Below, in pieces: positions 42,530 to 54,391 of a DNA stretch of 64,000 bases; position 1 is the first letter of the stretch, and every line of letters begins with the position of its first letter. This stretch comes from Thermoanaerobaculia bacterium. Lineage in GTDB: Bacteria > Acidobacteriota > Thermoanaerobaculia > Gp7-AA8. The stretch covers positions 47,941 through 111,940 of the forward strand of contig JADGNZ010000018.1 of assembly GCA_017883205.1 (NCBI GenBank). The letters are read 5' to 3'. Under the pieces are notes generated by a model. The model was not told where the DNA came from. It saw only the letters and a program-made list of their open reading frames with translations, and ran no database searches. The position numbers and the translations under genes are program-made.

Positions 42530-43912
42530 TCACGCCCCGAACATATCGCGATAGTGCCGGTACCAATCGCTTTGAAAGCGTTCGTCGGGATCGTAGTGGC
42601 GCTTGAGGGCGAGGAAATCGGCGAACTGCGGATAGCAGCTCTCCACCTGATCGCGCCGCGCGAAGCGGTGATAGGTGAGGTAGTAACTCCCGCCGCGCGC
42701 GATGGCCATGTCGATGAGTCTTCGGAACGCATCAGCGGATGATTGCAAGCCTTCGGTTGTGTGCTCGACATGCAGATTGAAAATCACGCAGGCGTAGGAC
42801 TCTCTCGCCCACACGAGAAACGACTCGCTGTCCTTCTCGATCATGCGGATCGTGCCGTAGATGATCGGAACCTTGTGCGCGAGAAAGTCAGCGCGGGTCT
42901 CGTCCATGAAATCGATCAGGCGCGCCCGAGGAACGTAGATTTCGGTGATCATCTCGGTGGCCCGCGAGCCGGTTTGCGCGTCGACTGCGTGATGGTAGTC
43001 GTCGATGTAGAGGCCCGACTGATGGGTGTCGGATGGATAGATCTGACCGCTCGTGCTCTGGTAGTACGTGCTGTAGACCTCGTAGACGCGGCGGCGATCG
43101 AAGTGTGCGAGAGCGATGAGCTCTTCCCAATCGCCAACGCCCAGTTCACGCGCGGTTCCGAGCGGCAGATCGGTCGGGCGGTAGCAGGCAAAGACGCCCT
43201 CTCTCATGAAACCGGCCGATGTCTCGTCGATCGAGAACTGGAAGTCGCCGTAGAGATAGCCGTCAGCAATTCTTTGCTGGATTGCCTCGACGATCCCTTC
43301 GATGCTGCGGATCTCGACGACGCGCTGCACGCGGCTGCGAGGACGGAGGCGAAGCGCAACGGCGGTGATGACGCCGAAGAGTCCGTAGCCGCCGATAGCG
43401 AGTGAGAAGAGCTCGCGATTCTCTTCGCGGCTGCAGCGCAGCGCTTCGCCGTTGTGGTCGATCAGCGTGAAGGCCTCGACGTCATTGATGATCGGCGGCC
43501 AGATCAGTCCGCGTCCATGAACGTTGGACGCGAGCGCGCCGCCGAGGGTGAGCCGGTCGGCGCCGGTCTGCTTCTGAACAATGCACCACGAGCGTTCGCT
43601 CCCTTCCTGCATCAACTCCAATCCGCGCATCAGCTCCGGCCACTGAATCCCTGCCTCGACCTCGGCGACTCCGCGAACGGACTCGAGTGCGACGATGCAA
43701 TTGAGCGGGCGCATGTCGAGATGCACGGTTCCGGCGCCGAACTGCTGTCCGCCCATCGAGTGCCGGCCGCCGGAGATGGAGATGGATTGGTGATCGCGAG
43801 CCGCGTCGCGAACCGCTTGCTGTACCGCCTCCTGCGAAGCGACAGGGATGACGCGATCCACGCGCGTCTCGTTCAGTTGGGAGTGGATGTCGTTGAGGAG
43901 AATGGACCTCAT
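42530..43912 (-). CDS. FAD-linked oxidase (VAO/PCMH type)
   Basis: A 460-residue flavoprotein. N-terminal FAD-binding domain (RVIPVASQEAVQQAVRDAA, ISISGGRHSMGGQQF with a His at the usual covalent-flavin position, TGADRLTLGGALASNVHGRG). The C-terminal domain resembles lactone or sugar-alcohol oxidases and ends KRHYDPDERFQSDWY. Probably oxidises a sugar-lactone-like or alcohol substrate with O2 or another acceptor; the substrate is not evident. No signal peptide. Confidence 0.88.
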   Translation of the reverse strand: MRSILLNDIHSQLNETRVDRVIPVASQEAVQQAVRDAARDHQSISISGGRHSMGGQQFGAGTVHLDMRPLNCIVALESVRGVAEVEAGIQWPELMRGLELMQEGSERSWCIVQKQTGADRLTLGGALASNVHGRGLIWPPIINDVEAFTLIDHNGEALRCSREENRELFSLAIGGYGLFGVITAVALRLRPRSRVQRVVEIRSIEGIVEAIQQRIADGYLYGDFQFSIDETSAGFMREGVFACYRPTDLPLGTARELGVGDWEELIALAHFDRRRVYEVYSTYYQSTSGQIYPSDTHQSGLYIDDYHHAVDAQTGSRATEMITEIYVPRARLIDFMDETRADFLAHKVPIIYGTIRMIEKDSESFLVWARESYACVIFNLHVEHTTEGLQSSADAFRRLIDMAIARGGSYYLTYHRFARRDQVESCYPQFADFLALKRHYDPDERFQSDWYRHYRDMFGA

Positions 43913-43935
43913 AGTGCTGGATCCGGCAAGTGAAG

Positions 43936-44053
43936 CGGGAGCGCTGGCGTCCTCGCCGGCTGGCTGGGAGCCGTCCTCGGCTCCCGTGGTGCGTTCGGCG
44001 GCGAGGACGCCGCCGGGCCAGCCGCCGAGGACGGCAGCGTTCCCTCGCGCAGG
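43936..44053. repeat. Cluster of hairpins with CGTCCTCG centres
   Basis: GGCGTCCTCGCC, GGGAGCC-gtcct-CGGCTCCC, GGCGGCG-agga-CGCCGCC and GCCG-agga-CGGC follow one another in the gap 43913-44169. The loop and centre sequence resemble the elements at 1125 and 38136. No gene is seen there. Confidence 0.65.
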
Positions 44054-44169
44054 AAGGACACATCACGGAACCTGGACGATCGCCGCATGGTGGCATTCTG
44101 ACGCCAAACGATTGCACTGATCTGTGAGCGAATTGTGAAGCGGCTAAGATTGGACAACGAGCGCTCCCG

Positions 44170-46935
44170 TTGACCACCGATCCCACTCCCAGCGTTCCGG
44201 AACGATTCCGCTCCGCGTTTCGCGCGTCGACGCTGGCCACGATCCAGCGGCAATCGAGCAAGTTTCAGTTGCGCGGCGTGCTCTTTTTCCGCGGCGCGTC
44301 GACGGCGTATGTCGTCGAGAGTGAGCGGCGGAGCTTTCAACCGATGCTCGTGGTCGACTCGCGGCGCGTGATCTCGGCGCGCTGCGCGTGCGATCCCGGA
44401 ATGAAGACCGACGATCTCTGCCGCCACCTTGGCGTTTTGATCGCGCGCACCGCGGACGCGGATGGCGCGCTGCCGTTCGAGCGATTCGAAACGAGCGTCT
44501 GGCGAGCGATCGGATTCGCGGCATCGGCGGAAGGAAGAGCGATGGCGCTCGACGGCGAAAGCGATCCGCGAGAGCTATTGCTGCGCAAGAGCGTGCTCAC
44601 CGATCAGGAGCAGGCGCTGCTCAAGCGCGGATCGGGAAGCGCACGTCTGCTGTGGGAGGCGTCGTCGTGGTATCGCTGGGCTCAGGCGAGATTTGCTGAA
44701 GACCCAATGGCCGAGCGAGCTTCGCTGGAGTTGCGGGATGGATCGCTCATGTTCGGCGACATCGCGGTGCCCGCCGCCGCGGTCGAGCCGATCGTCACGA
44801 GCGGAATCGCGGCGCGTTCCGGTTTCGATGTCGCGCCACTGTCGATGACTGCGTCGTTGCGGATCGAGCTCACGGAAGCACGCGCCTTGCGATTCGTTCC
44901 GGTACTGCTGCGAGACGACGAGAAAAACGTAGGTCGGACTCTCCAGTCCGACGGTTCTCTTCCCGCGGCGACAGGAAGTCGGACTGGAGAGTCCGACCTA
45001 CGTAAGTCCATTCATGTCCGTGCTGATCTGAAGCAATTCGGCCGATTTTTTCTCGTCGATGGCGCCTTCGCCTCGCTCCGGCCGGCGCCTCCGATGTTCG
45101 TCGAGCAGAGCTTGCGCACGCAAGCGTCGTTGTTCGATGAGCGCACGCCCTCCGGGATCGCACTCGAGCGCGAGACGATCATTCCGGAGGCCGAGGTGTT
45201 TGCGTTTCTGGAACGGCATCGTGACGAGCTGGCGGCGATGCCCGCGGCGCTCGCGCCAGAATCCGTGCGCAACGCGAAACCGGTGCGATTGGAGGGCGAG
45301 GTCACCTTCGATTTCGGCGCGCCGCGCGGCAACGCACTCGAGGTCACGGTCACCTTCGAGACTGGCGTCACCGCCGCAGAGATCGTCCGCGCTCGCCGCG
45401 AAGGCATCCGCGCGCTCAATCGCGGCGACGTCTGGATCGACGTGCGTGATCCGCAGTTCGACTGCCTCGATTCCGTTTCGATACGCGACGACGGCCGGCT
45501 GGTCGTCACGCCGCTCGACGTGCTTCGGATCCGCGCCACGCTGCGCGGCCGGGCGATCTTTCGCGGCGATGCCTCCGGCCGCGACGTCTTCCGGATGTTT
45601 GATCAGGTCGACGTTTCCAGCGAGGCACCGTCGCCGGCAGCGCTTGGATTCGATCTCTACGCGTATCAACAGACCGGCTATCACTGGCTCTGGCTGCTGC
45701 ACCACAACGGTTTCGGCGCCCTGCTCTGCGATGACATGGGCCTCGGCAAGACGCATCAGGCGATGGCGCTCATGCGCGCGGTCACGGCCGCGAATCCGCA
45801 AACATCGATTCTCGTCGTCTGCCCGACCTCGGTGCTCGATCACTGGCGCGAAAAGCTCTCGCGATATTTGCCCGGCCAGGAGATCACGCTCACTTCCTAC
45901 GGCCTCGTTCGCAGCCGTCTCGATCAGTACCGGCAAACGCGTTTCGATCTCGTCGTGCTCGATGAGATGCAGACGATCAAGAACGCCGGCACGGCCACGC
46001 ATCAGGCGCTGGCGGCGCTCGACAAAGGCGTGGCCATCGGCCTCACCGGAACTCCGATCGAGAACCACGAAGGCGAGTTGCGGACGCTCCTCGATTTCGT
46101 CGTGCCCGGCTACCTGCCCGGCAACGTTGACGATCGCGCCACGCTGCGGCGTCTGGCGCGGCCGTTCGTTTTGCGTCGAACGAAAAGCCAGGTGCTCACG
46201 GAGCTGCCGCCGAAGATCGTCGACAAACGCTACTGCGAGATGTCGGAAGCGCAACGATCGCTGTATCGCGCGGTGATCGACTCGCGCGCCAAGCCATTGC
46301 AGGCGCAGCTCCGTGCCGGTGCGAGCGTTTCTTATGTTCATGTTTTCGCCGCGCTCAACTACCTCAAGCAGATCTGCAATCATCCGGCGTCGGCAGGCGG
46401 CGGTTTTCACGGCGAGGCGCCGTCAGCGAAGTGGGACCTCTTCGTCGAGCTTCTCGACGAGTGCATGGCCAGCGGTCTCAAGGTGGTCGTCTTCAGCCAG
46501 TACCTGCGGATGCTGGAGATGATCGAGCAACATTTGCATGCGCAGGCGATCGGATTCGCGTCGATCAAAGGAAGCACGAAGGATCGCGGCGGAGAAATGG
46601 CGCGCTTCCGCGACGACCTCGGTTGCCGCGTCTTCACAGCCAGCCTTCGCGCCGGCAGCCTCGGCATCGATCTCACCAGCGCGTCCGTCGTCATTCACTA
46701 CGATCGCTGGTGGAACCAGGCGCGCGAGGATCAGGCCACGGATCGCGTTCACCGCATCGGCCAGAACAAAGGCGTGCAGGTGATCAAGCTGATCACGCGC
46801 GGCAGCGTGGAAGAAAAGATCGACGCCCTGATCGAGCGCAAGGGCCGCCTCGCCAACGACATCATCCTCGACGATGATCCCTCGCTCGTGAAACAGTTCA
46901 CGCCGGAGGAGTTGGAGGAGTTGCTGGGCGGGTGA
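44170..46935 (+). CDS. SNF2-family helicase with SWIM zinc finger
   Basis: A 921-residue DNA-dependent ATPase. SWIM finger near residue 80 (CACDPGMKTDDLCRHLG), then a regulatory region, then the SNF2 core: Walker A CDDMGLGKTHQAM (about 520), DEMQ box, GLTGTPIEN, and helicase C motifs FSQYLRMLEMIE and VIHYDRWWNQAREDQATDRVHRIGQ. Family role: translocation on dsDNA to remodel complexes in transcription or repair. Residues about 252-278 come from a palindromic element inserted in frame. The start is TTG at 44170; the first ATG lies 58 codons in, after the SWIM region begins, so TTG is preferred. Confidence 0.92.
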   Translation: MTTDPTPSVPERFRSAFRASTLATIQRQSSKFQLRGVLFFRGASTAYVVESERRSFQPMLVVDSRRVISARCACDPGMKTDDLCRHLGVLIARTADADGALPFERFETSVWRAIGFAASAEGRAMALDGESDPRELLLRKSVLTDQEQALLKRGSGSARLLWEASSWYRWAQARFAEDPMAERASLELRDGSLMFGDIAVPAAAVEPIVTSGIAARSGFDVAPLSMTASLRIELTEARALRFVPVLLRDDEKNVGRTLQSDGSLPAATGSRTGESDLRKSIHVRADLKQFGRFFLVDGAFASLRPAPPMFVEQSLRTQASLFDERTPSGIALERETIIPEAEVFAFLERHRDELAAMPAALAPESVRNAKPVRLEGEVTFDFGAPRGNALEVTVTFETGVTAAEIVRARREGIRALNRGDVWIDVRDPQFDCLDSVSIRDDGRLVVTPLDVLRIRATLRGRAIFRGDASGRDVFRMFDQVDVSSEAPSPAALGFDLYAYQQTGYHWLWLLHHNGFGALLCDDMGLGKTHQAMALMRAVTAANPQTSILVVCPTSVLDHWREKLSRYLPGQEITLTSYGLVRSRLDQYRQTRFDLVVLDEMQTIKNAGTATHQALAALDKGVAIGLTGTPIENHEGELRTLLDFVVPGYLPGNVDDRATLRRLARPFVLRRTKSQVLTELPPKIVDKRYCEMSEAQRSLYRAVIDSRAKPLQAQLRAGASVSYVHVFAALNYLKQICNHPASAGGGFHGEAPSAKWDLFVELLDECMASGLKVVVFSQYLRMLEMIEQHLHAQAIGFASIKGSTKDRGGEMARFRDDLGCRVFTASLRAGSLGIDLTSASVVIHYDRWWNQAREDQATDRVHRIGQNKGVQVIKLITRGSVEEKIDALIERKGRLANDIILDDDPSLVKQFTPEELEELLGG
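44927..45003. repeat. 77-bp palindromic element inside a coding region, copy B
   Basis: A perfect 26-bp inverted repeat (44927-44952 and 44978-45003; arms start ACGTAGGTCGGACTCTCC) around a 25-base loop. Reads in frame through the SNF2 gene as VGRTLQSDGSL..TGESDLRKS. Shares both arms with 12659-12719. Confidence 0.95.
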
Positions 46936-46956
46936 TGGTCGCTGAAAAGCGGCGCC

Positions 46957-48111
46957 TCAGAACGAACCTTTCTGCAACTCCCCGGGTCCTTCTACAAAGG
47001 GATCTACTGCCACATACGGGAACTGCTGCCGGGTCTGTTTCCACAGATTCTTCAACATCGCGCCGCTGCTGTACGTCCTGCCCCTGGCTTCACCTGTCGC
47101 GACGAGTAGGCCGGCATCAACCATCGCCTTTAGATCGCGGGTGGCAATCTGCTCCGATACTTCGGCAACCGGCCGATACGTCGAGTTGCGAACACGGAAC
47201 CCTACGGTTGCGTCAAACAGTGCGTAGATTGCTCTCTCCGGCAGTCCTTTGTCTTTGACCACTTCCTCAAGCTCGCCCCAGATGCTGGCAGTCCTGTCGG
47301 CACGAACGCGGAGAAGCTCGGCCTGCTGCACGTGAGCTTTGAGGTTGAAGCGAATCCACGCCCGTGTATCGTTTTCCGGGTGCCAGCTTCCCTGGCCAAC
47401 CTTCGACAGCACTTCGTAGTATTCGGCGGTGTGCCGGCCCAGCCATTCCTCGATGCTGCAAAACTGCTTTTCGATGACCCCGCTTCGCGCGAGGATCAGC
47501 GTCTGGAGGCATCGCGCCATTCGGCCGTTGCCGTCGGAGAATGGATGGATCATCACAAGGTTCAGATGCGCCATCGCGGCATGAACCAGACGGGGCGTAT
47601 CAACGCTCTCGAGTGAGAGGATGAGCTCGCCCATCAACGCCGGCACTTCGGCAGCCGGCGGCGCCTCGTAGACGATCTCTCGTTTTTGCTCGTTCCGAAC
47701 ATACATGGCGCCCGGACGCCAGCGGCCTGGGTGCTTCCGCAAGTCATAGCTCAACATCATGTAGTGCATGCTCCTGATGAAGCCTTGATTGAATTGGAAG
47801 TGCGGATCATCCGAAAGTTGGAGGACATAGGTCATGGCATGCCGGTATCCCTGAATGGCGAGCCACGTCTCCTCAGGCGTTCCCATCGGCTCCTCACCTT
47901 CCAGCGCAGCGAGTCCTTCCTCTTCAGGCACGTCATACCCTTCGATGCTGTTCGACCCAAGGACGGCTCGGGCACGCATGGCCCGGCTCAGCGAGCCTGA
48001 CCAGCGAACTGAGCGCTCCGTTGCGTATCGCAGTTGATGACGGAGGCCATCGAGCTGGTCGATTACTGCCACCTCGGCGTCGTCCAGAGCAGGTGATTTG
48101 AAGATGGTCAT
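46957..48111 (-). CDS. Fic-domain AMP-transferase-like protein
   Basis: A 384-residue protein. Fic core motif HPFSDGNGRMAR (about residue 205), whose His is catalytic for AMP transfer from ATP to a target hydroxyl. An N-terminal inhibitory helix motif SNSIEG (about 53-58) marks it as a class II Fic with self-inhibition. The C-terminal part is a winged helix (STYRPVAEVSEQIATRDLKA). Stand-alone Fic-wHTH proteins are common in bacteria and may regulate their own expression; the target is unknown. Confidence 0.93.
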   Translation of the reverse strand: MTIFKSPALDDAEVAVIDQLDGLRHQLRYATERSVRWSGSLSRAMRARAVLGSNSIEGYDVPEEEGLAALEGEEPMGTPEETWLAIQGYRHAMTYVLQLSDDPHFQFNQGFIRSMHYMMLSYDLRKHPGRWRPGAMYVRNEQKREIVYEAPPAAEVPALMGELILSLESVDTPRLVHAAMAHLNLVMIHPFSDGNGRMARCLQTLILARSGVIEKQFCSIEEWLGRHTAEYYEVLSKVGQGSWHPENDTRAWIRFNLKAHVQQAELLRVRADRTASIWGELEEVVKDKGLPERAIYALFDATVGFRVRNSTYRPVAEVSEQIATRDLKAMVDAGLLVATGEARGRTYSSGAMLKNLWKQTRQQFPYVAVDPFVEGPGELQKGSF

Positions 48112-48392
48112 GGCTGAAAGTAACCATCATCGCATACAGATTCTTTCAGCCTTTCGAGGCTGATACTTTCTGCATATCTATCACGGGGCGCATCTCATCA
48201 AAATTCAAGACTTTACGGGCAAGACATCCAGTCTGCTGCCGGAAGACATGGCATCCTGCCGTCGCGGAAAGAGCAAGTCACGGCGCCGTCGGGGCACTCA
48301 CGCTGGTAAATAGTTACGTCGTGAAGCAGTTAGCGCCGCAAGGCTGTCCGGCGCGGCTCCGCTGATGACGCGTGTACCCTATCCGCTCCAAG
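48112..48392. other. Divergent intergenic region with small dyads
   Basis: TCAGCCT-ttcg-AGGCTGA forms a small hairpin upstream of the Fic gene, and GAAAGTA / TACTTTC are inverted around it, a possible operator for the Fic winged helix. TATCCG ends seven bases before the kinase ATG at 48393. No gene is seen. Confidence 0.35.
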
Positions 48393-51089
<2,697 letters not shown>

Positions 51090-51206
51090 GCGACGCCTGT
51101 TCTCAAAATCCCGTGGTCCTCACGCTGGATTGGGGGCCTGGAGCGCAAAAGCTGAAGGTTTTGAAGACTAGGCCAGAGCCTGAAGCGAGATCAGGCGAGC
51201 GCTCTT

Positions 51207-52097
51207 CTATCGGCTCGCAGCAATCCTTGCTGACCGCCGGCGTTCAATGAACTCAATCGTTGCCGCAATCACCGCCGGATCGCGGAGGATGCGGCGGTGG
51301 CCGAGCTTGCGCGTGAGCATGAGGGAGGCATCGGGCCAGACGGCGGCGAGGTCGCGGCCGAAACGTGCTGGCACATCGAGGTCGTCTTCATCGTGAATGA
51401 CGAGGAGCGGAGCGCTCATCTGCGGCGCCAGCGCAGTGCCGCGCAGGTGTGACCAGTCGATGCCGAATTGGCGCTCAATAGTGCGTTCCATCCGCTTCGC
51501 AAGATCGTCGGTGATGCCCAGCATCCTGCCAAATGTCTCGGTGAAGAACGCGAAGTCTTCCGGCGGCGAGAGATACACGAGGCGCCCGTCGAATGCTGCG
51601 TCGCGGAGCGCGACCGTCGTTGCTGCCGCGCCGAACGAGTGCGCGACGATTGCCACCGGCTGTTCCGCGCCGATGAGTGCTTCGACGATGGCTGCGAATT
51701 CGAGGAGATTCGTGCGGCGGCCGGGCGAGTCTCCGTGAGCGGGAAAGTCGGGTGCGATGACACGATAGCCTTCACGGGCCAGCGATTCGGCCAGCGCTCC
51801 GAGCTGCGTCCCGCGTCCTTCCCAGCCGTGGAGCAGAAGGATCGCCGGGCCGGCTCCCCAGCTCCGGACAGTGATCATGTGCGAAGCAACGAGACGCGAT
51901 TCCCGGTCGGCGCGTTGCCGAGATGCTGCCTCGCTGGTGGGGGAGGGAACGCGCCGGGGAGTGAGGAAGAGACGGGCGGCGAGGCGTTCCGCCAGCGAAG
52001 GAGCGACGACGTCGAGCGCTGTCAACGCAGAACCGACGACTCGTAGGGTTATAGGAACACGAACGTTCGTGCTTTTCTGTGGACGGTCGTTCTTCAC
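51207..52097 (-). CDS. Alpha/beta-hydrolase
   Basis: A 296-residue hydrolase. Oxyanion region LLLHGWEGRG, nucleophile elbow IVAHSFGAAA (Ser about 148), acid in VIHDEDDLDVP and His in KLGHRRIL. No lid or substrate clue is clear; likely an esterase or lipase-like enzyme. The N-terminal 60 residues are a separate helical region. GTG start with a strong SD (AGGAGGAG). A perfect 14-bp palindrome inside the first codons (52058-52071) resembles the site in the promoter of the TetR gene just upstream. Confidence 0.88.
   Translation of the reverse strand: MKNDRPQKSTNVRVPITLRVVGSALTALDVVAPSLAERLAARLFLTPRRVPSPTSEAASRQRADRESRLVASHMITVRSWGAGPAILLLHGWEGRGTQLGALAESLAREGYRVIAPDFPAHGDSPGRRTNLLEFAAIVEALIGAEQPVAIVAHSFGAAATTVALRDAAFDGRLVYLSPPEDFAFFTETFGRMLGITDDLAKRMERTIERQFGIDWSHLRGTALAPQMSAPLLVIHDEDDLDVPARFGRDLAAVWPDASLMLTRKLGHRRILRDPAVIAATIEFIERRRSARIAASR
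52058..52071. promoter_or_regulatory. Putative TetR operator 1
   Basis: CACGAACGTTCGTG, a perfect palindrome 26-39 bases downstream of the alpha/beta-hydrolase start codon. It shares CACGAwCGTTCG with the site at 52770. Confidence 0.5.
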
Positions 52098-52117
52098 TTG
52101 GCTCTCCTCCTGAATTT

Positions 52118-52756
52118 CTAGCGCGCGCCAGCCTTGCGTCCGCGCGAATTACGGGGCGCTGCGTCCTTCACTCGCGCGGACTCGATGAGCTGCTCGAATG
52201 AGCGAAACGCTCGAACACGCGCCGCCGGCATCCGCAGCAGCCGCGAGAAGTGGTGGTACGCCAGCAGAATCGAGTAGAAGTCGTGAGCGAGCTGCTGCGC
52301 ATCGACATCGCTCCGGAACTCCCCTTCATCGACGGCGATGCGCACCGCCTGACTGAGCGTGGCGAGCCAGTCTTTCTGCGTCGAGACGAGATAGTCCCGT
52401 ACCGGCCCGGGCTGATCGTCGAGCTCGCTGGCGGCGGCGATGAAGATGCAGCCTCCCGGCAGCGAAGCTTTACTGGACCAGTCGAACCAGTTCTCAAACA
52501 GCGCCCGCACCCTTGCCTCGCCCCTCGGCTTCCTCAACGCGGGCCCGACGACCTCGGCGATGAAGTGCGACACCGCGGAGCGCAACACTTCGAGCTGCAG
52601 GTTCTCCTTTGATTCGAAGTGGGCAAACACTCCACTCTTGGACATCCCGACAGTTCGGGCCAGGTCGCCGATGCTCACCGCCGAGAGGCCGGAAGTGCTG
52701 GCGGCAGCAACCGCGGCATCGAGAACGGCTTCACGCGTCTGGCTACCTTTGCTCAC
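52118..52756 (-). CDS. TetR/AcrR-family repressor
   Basis: A 212-residue regulator. N-terminal HTH (AVSIGDLARTVGMSKSGVFA, HFESKENLQLEVL) and an all-helical ligand domain. Start at GTG (MSKGSQTREAVLDAAV): TTGCAA, 16 bp, TATTCT, then six bases to GTG, a leaderless promoter with an operator-like site in the spacer. It probably represses itself and the alpha/beta-hydrolase that follows 20 bases downstream. The long open frame beyond this start is the antisense shadow of the haloperoxidase gene. Confidence 0.9.
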   Translation of the reverse strand: MSKGSQTREAVLDAAVAAASTSGLSAVSIGDLARTVGMSKSGVFAHFESKENLQLEVLRSAVSHFIAEVVGPALRKPRGEARVRALFENWFDWSSKASLPGGCIFIAAASELDDQPGPVRDYLVSTQKDWLATLSQAVRIAVDEGEFRSDVDAQQLAHDFYSILLAYHHFSRLLRMPAARVRAFRSFEQLIESARVKDAAPRNSRGRKAGAR

Positions 52757-52762
52757 AGCGCA

Positions 52763-52790
52763 AGAATAGCACGATCGTTCGCTTTTGCAA
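52763..52790 (-). promoter_or_regulatory. TetR gene promoter with operator 2
   Basis: -35 TTGCAA (52785-52790), 16-bp spacer, -10 TATTCT (52763-52768). CACGATCGTTCG (52770-52781) fills the spacer and matches operator 1. Confidence 0.6.
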
Positions 52791-52879
52791 TGCCAGTCCG
52801 TTTCCTGATGGCCGATCCACGCAATCGTGACTTGGTTTGCTTGATTCACGGCCCCACTCGTCGTAACGTCTAGCCTCCT

Positions 52880-54391
52880 ATGAAAACGACGAGTTGGATT
52901 GCGGCGGCACTGGCCGCGGGTCTCCTCATTCCTTCCTTGCAAGCGGCGGCGGCGGCCGCCTACAAGCCGTCCGCCGCGTACGAGTGGCTCGACATCTCGC
53001 TGGAGGCGACGGCGCGCGAAGTCGATCGTCACGGGGCGCGGCCGACGATCATCTCGCGCACACTGGCCATTGCGCTGACGGCGATGTACGACGCGTGGGC
53101 TGCGTACGACGAAAAGGCGGTCGGAACGCGGCTCGGCGCGAGTCTGCGCCGGCCGGCATCGGAACGGACGCAGGCGAACAAAGAGAAGGCGATCGCCTAC
53201 GCGACGTACCGCGCTCTCATCGACGTCTACCCCGAGGACCGGAGTTGGATCGACGAGCAGATGCGCGGACGCGGATACGATCCTGACGACATCTCGATGG
53301 ACCGCACCACGCCCCAAGGCATCGGCAACGTGGCCGCCGCGGCCGTCTGCGCGTACCGGCATCACGACGGCGCGAACCAGCTCGGCGATGAAGTGGGCTC
53401 GAGCGGCGTACCGTATTCCGACTACACCTACTACGCGCCGGTGAACACGCCTACGAAAATCAATGATCCGAATCGGTGGCAGCCCATTCCCTTCGTCAAT
53501 CCGAAGGGGGGGACCATTGCGCCCGGATTTCTCACGCCGCATTGGTATCGCGTGAAGACGTTCGCGCTCGACCGCAGCGATCAATTCCGCCCGCCAGTTC
53601 CTCCGCATGTAGATTCCGAGGAGTTGCGGAAGGAGGTGGACGAGAACATCACCATGAATAGCAACTTGACGCCTACCCAGAAAGCAACGGTCGAGTTCAT
53701 GCGCGACGGTCCGCGCTCCACGGGCCAGTCGGGACATTGGCTAAAGTTCGCGCAACTCGTTTCGAAGCGCGATCACAACGATCTCGATCGCGACGTGAAG
53801 CTCTTCTTCACGATTGGCAATGTGGCGATGGATTCGTTTATCGCCTGCTGGGAAGCGAAGCGCTTTTACGACACGTCGCGGCCCTGGACGCTCGTTCGCT
53901 ACTACTACGCCGGCAAGACGATCGACGGGTGGGCCGGGCCAGGGAAGGGCGTCGTCAAGCTGCCCGCCGAGGAGTGGCATCCATATTCGCCGTTCACGTT
54001 TGTGACGCCGCCATTTCCCGGCTACGTCTCCGGCCACAGCACGGTCAGCGGCGCGTGCGCGAAAACGCTGGAGCTGTTCACCGGCAGCGATTTCTTCGGC
54101 GAAGTTGAAAAGCGGAAAGCGGGCGTGCTCACGGAAGCGGAAGCCGACTGCCTGGCCATCCAGGCGCGCGACGGAAAGAGCGCAGCGGCGGCCGATTGCA
54201 ACGTGGAGCTGAAGCTCCCGACGTTCACGGCGACGGCGGAGCTGGCCGGCATTTCGCGCGTGCTGGGCGGCTATCACATCCAGGCCGACAACGTGGAAGG
54301 ACTGGCCCTTGGGCGGAGGGTGGCCCAGTTCGAATGGCCGCGCATTCGCGCTTACTTTGACGGGACGGCAAGTCCGTCGCCGGAACACTGA
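52880..54391 (+). CDS. Vanadium-dependent haloperoxidase/PAP2-like secreted protein
   Basis: A 503-residue exported protein (signal peptide IAAALAAGLLIPSLQAAAAA). The PAP2/vanadium-haloperoxidase ligand motifs are present: a Lys/Arg region EAKRFYDTSRPWT (about 330), PFPGYVSGHSTVSG (about 380) and SRVLGGYHIQADN (about 470), which hold the vanadate or phosphate and the axial His. It may oxidise halides with H2O2 or act as a phosphatase. Its stop overlaps the start of the DUF3179 gene (TGATG), so the two are translated together. Confidence 0.88.
   Translation: MKTTSWIAAALAAGLLIPSLQAAAAAAYKPSAAYEWLDISLEATAREVDRHGARPTIISRTLAIALTAMYDAWAAYDEKAVGTRLGASLRRPASERTQANKEKAIAYATYRALIDVYPEDRSWIDEQMRGRGYDPDDISMDRTTPQGIGNVAAAAVCAYRHHDGANQLGDEVGSSGVPYSDYTYYAPVNTPTKINDPNRWQPIPFVNPKGGTIAPGFLTPHWYRVKTFALDRSDQFRPPVPPHVDSEELRKEVDENITMNSNLTPTQKATVEFMRDGPRSTGQSGHWLKFAQLVSKRDHNDLDRDVKLFFTIGNVAMDSFIACWEAKRFYDTSRPWTLVRYYYAGKTIDGWAGPGKGVVKLPAEEWHPYSPFTFVTPPFPGYVSGHSTVSGACAKTLELFTGSDFFGEVEKRKAGVLTEAEADCLAIQARDGKSAAAADCNVELKLPTFTATAELAGISRVLGGYHIQADNVEGLALGRRVAQFEWPRIRAYFDGTASPSPEH

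Noticed and set aside
44998..46410. 470-codon open frame on the minus strand
   Set aside because: Antisense to the SNF2 helicase, whose motifs are unambiguous; low-complexity Arg-rich translation.
52757..53737. N-terminal 327-residue extension of the TetR gene
   Set aside because: The extension is antisense to the haloperoxidase gene; a GTG with a good promoter at 52756 begins exactly at a standard TetR N-terminus.
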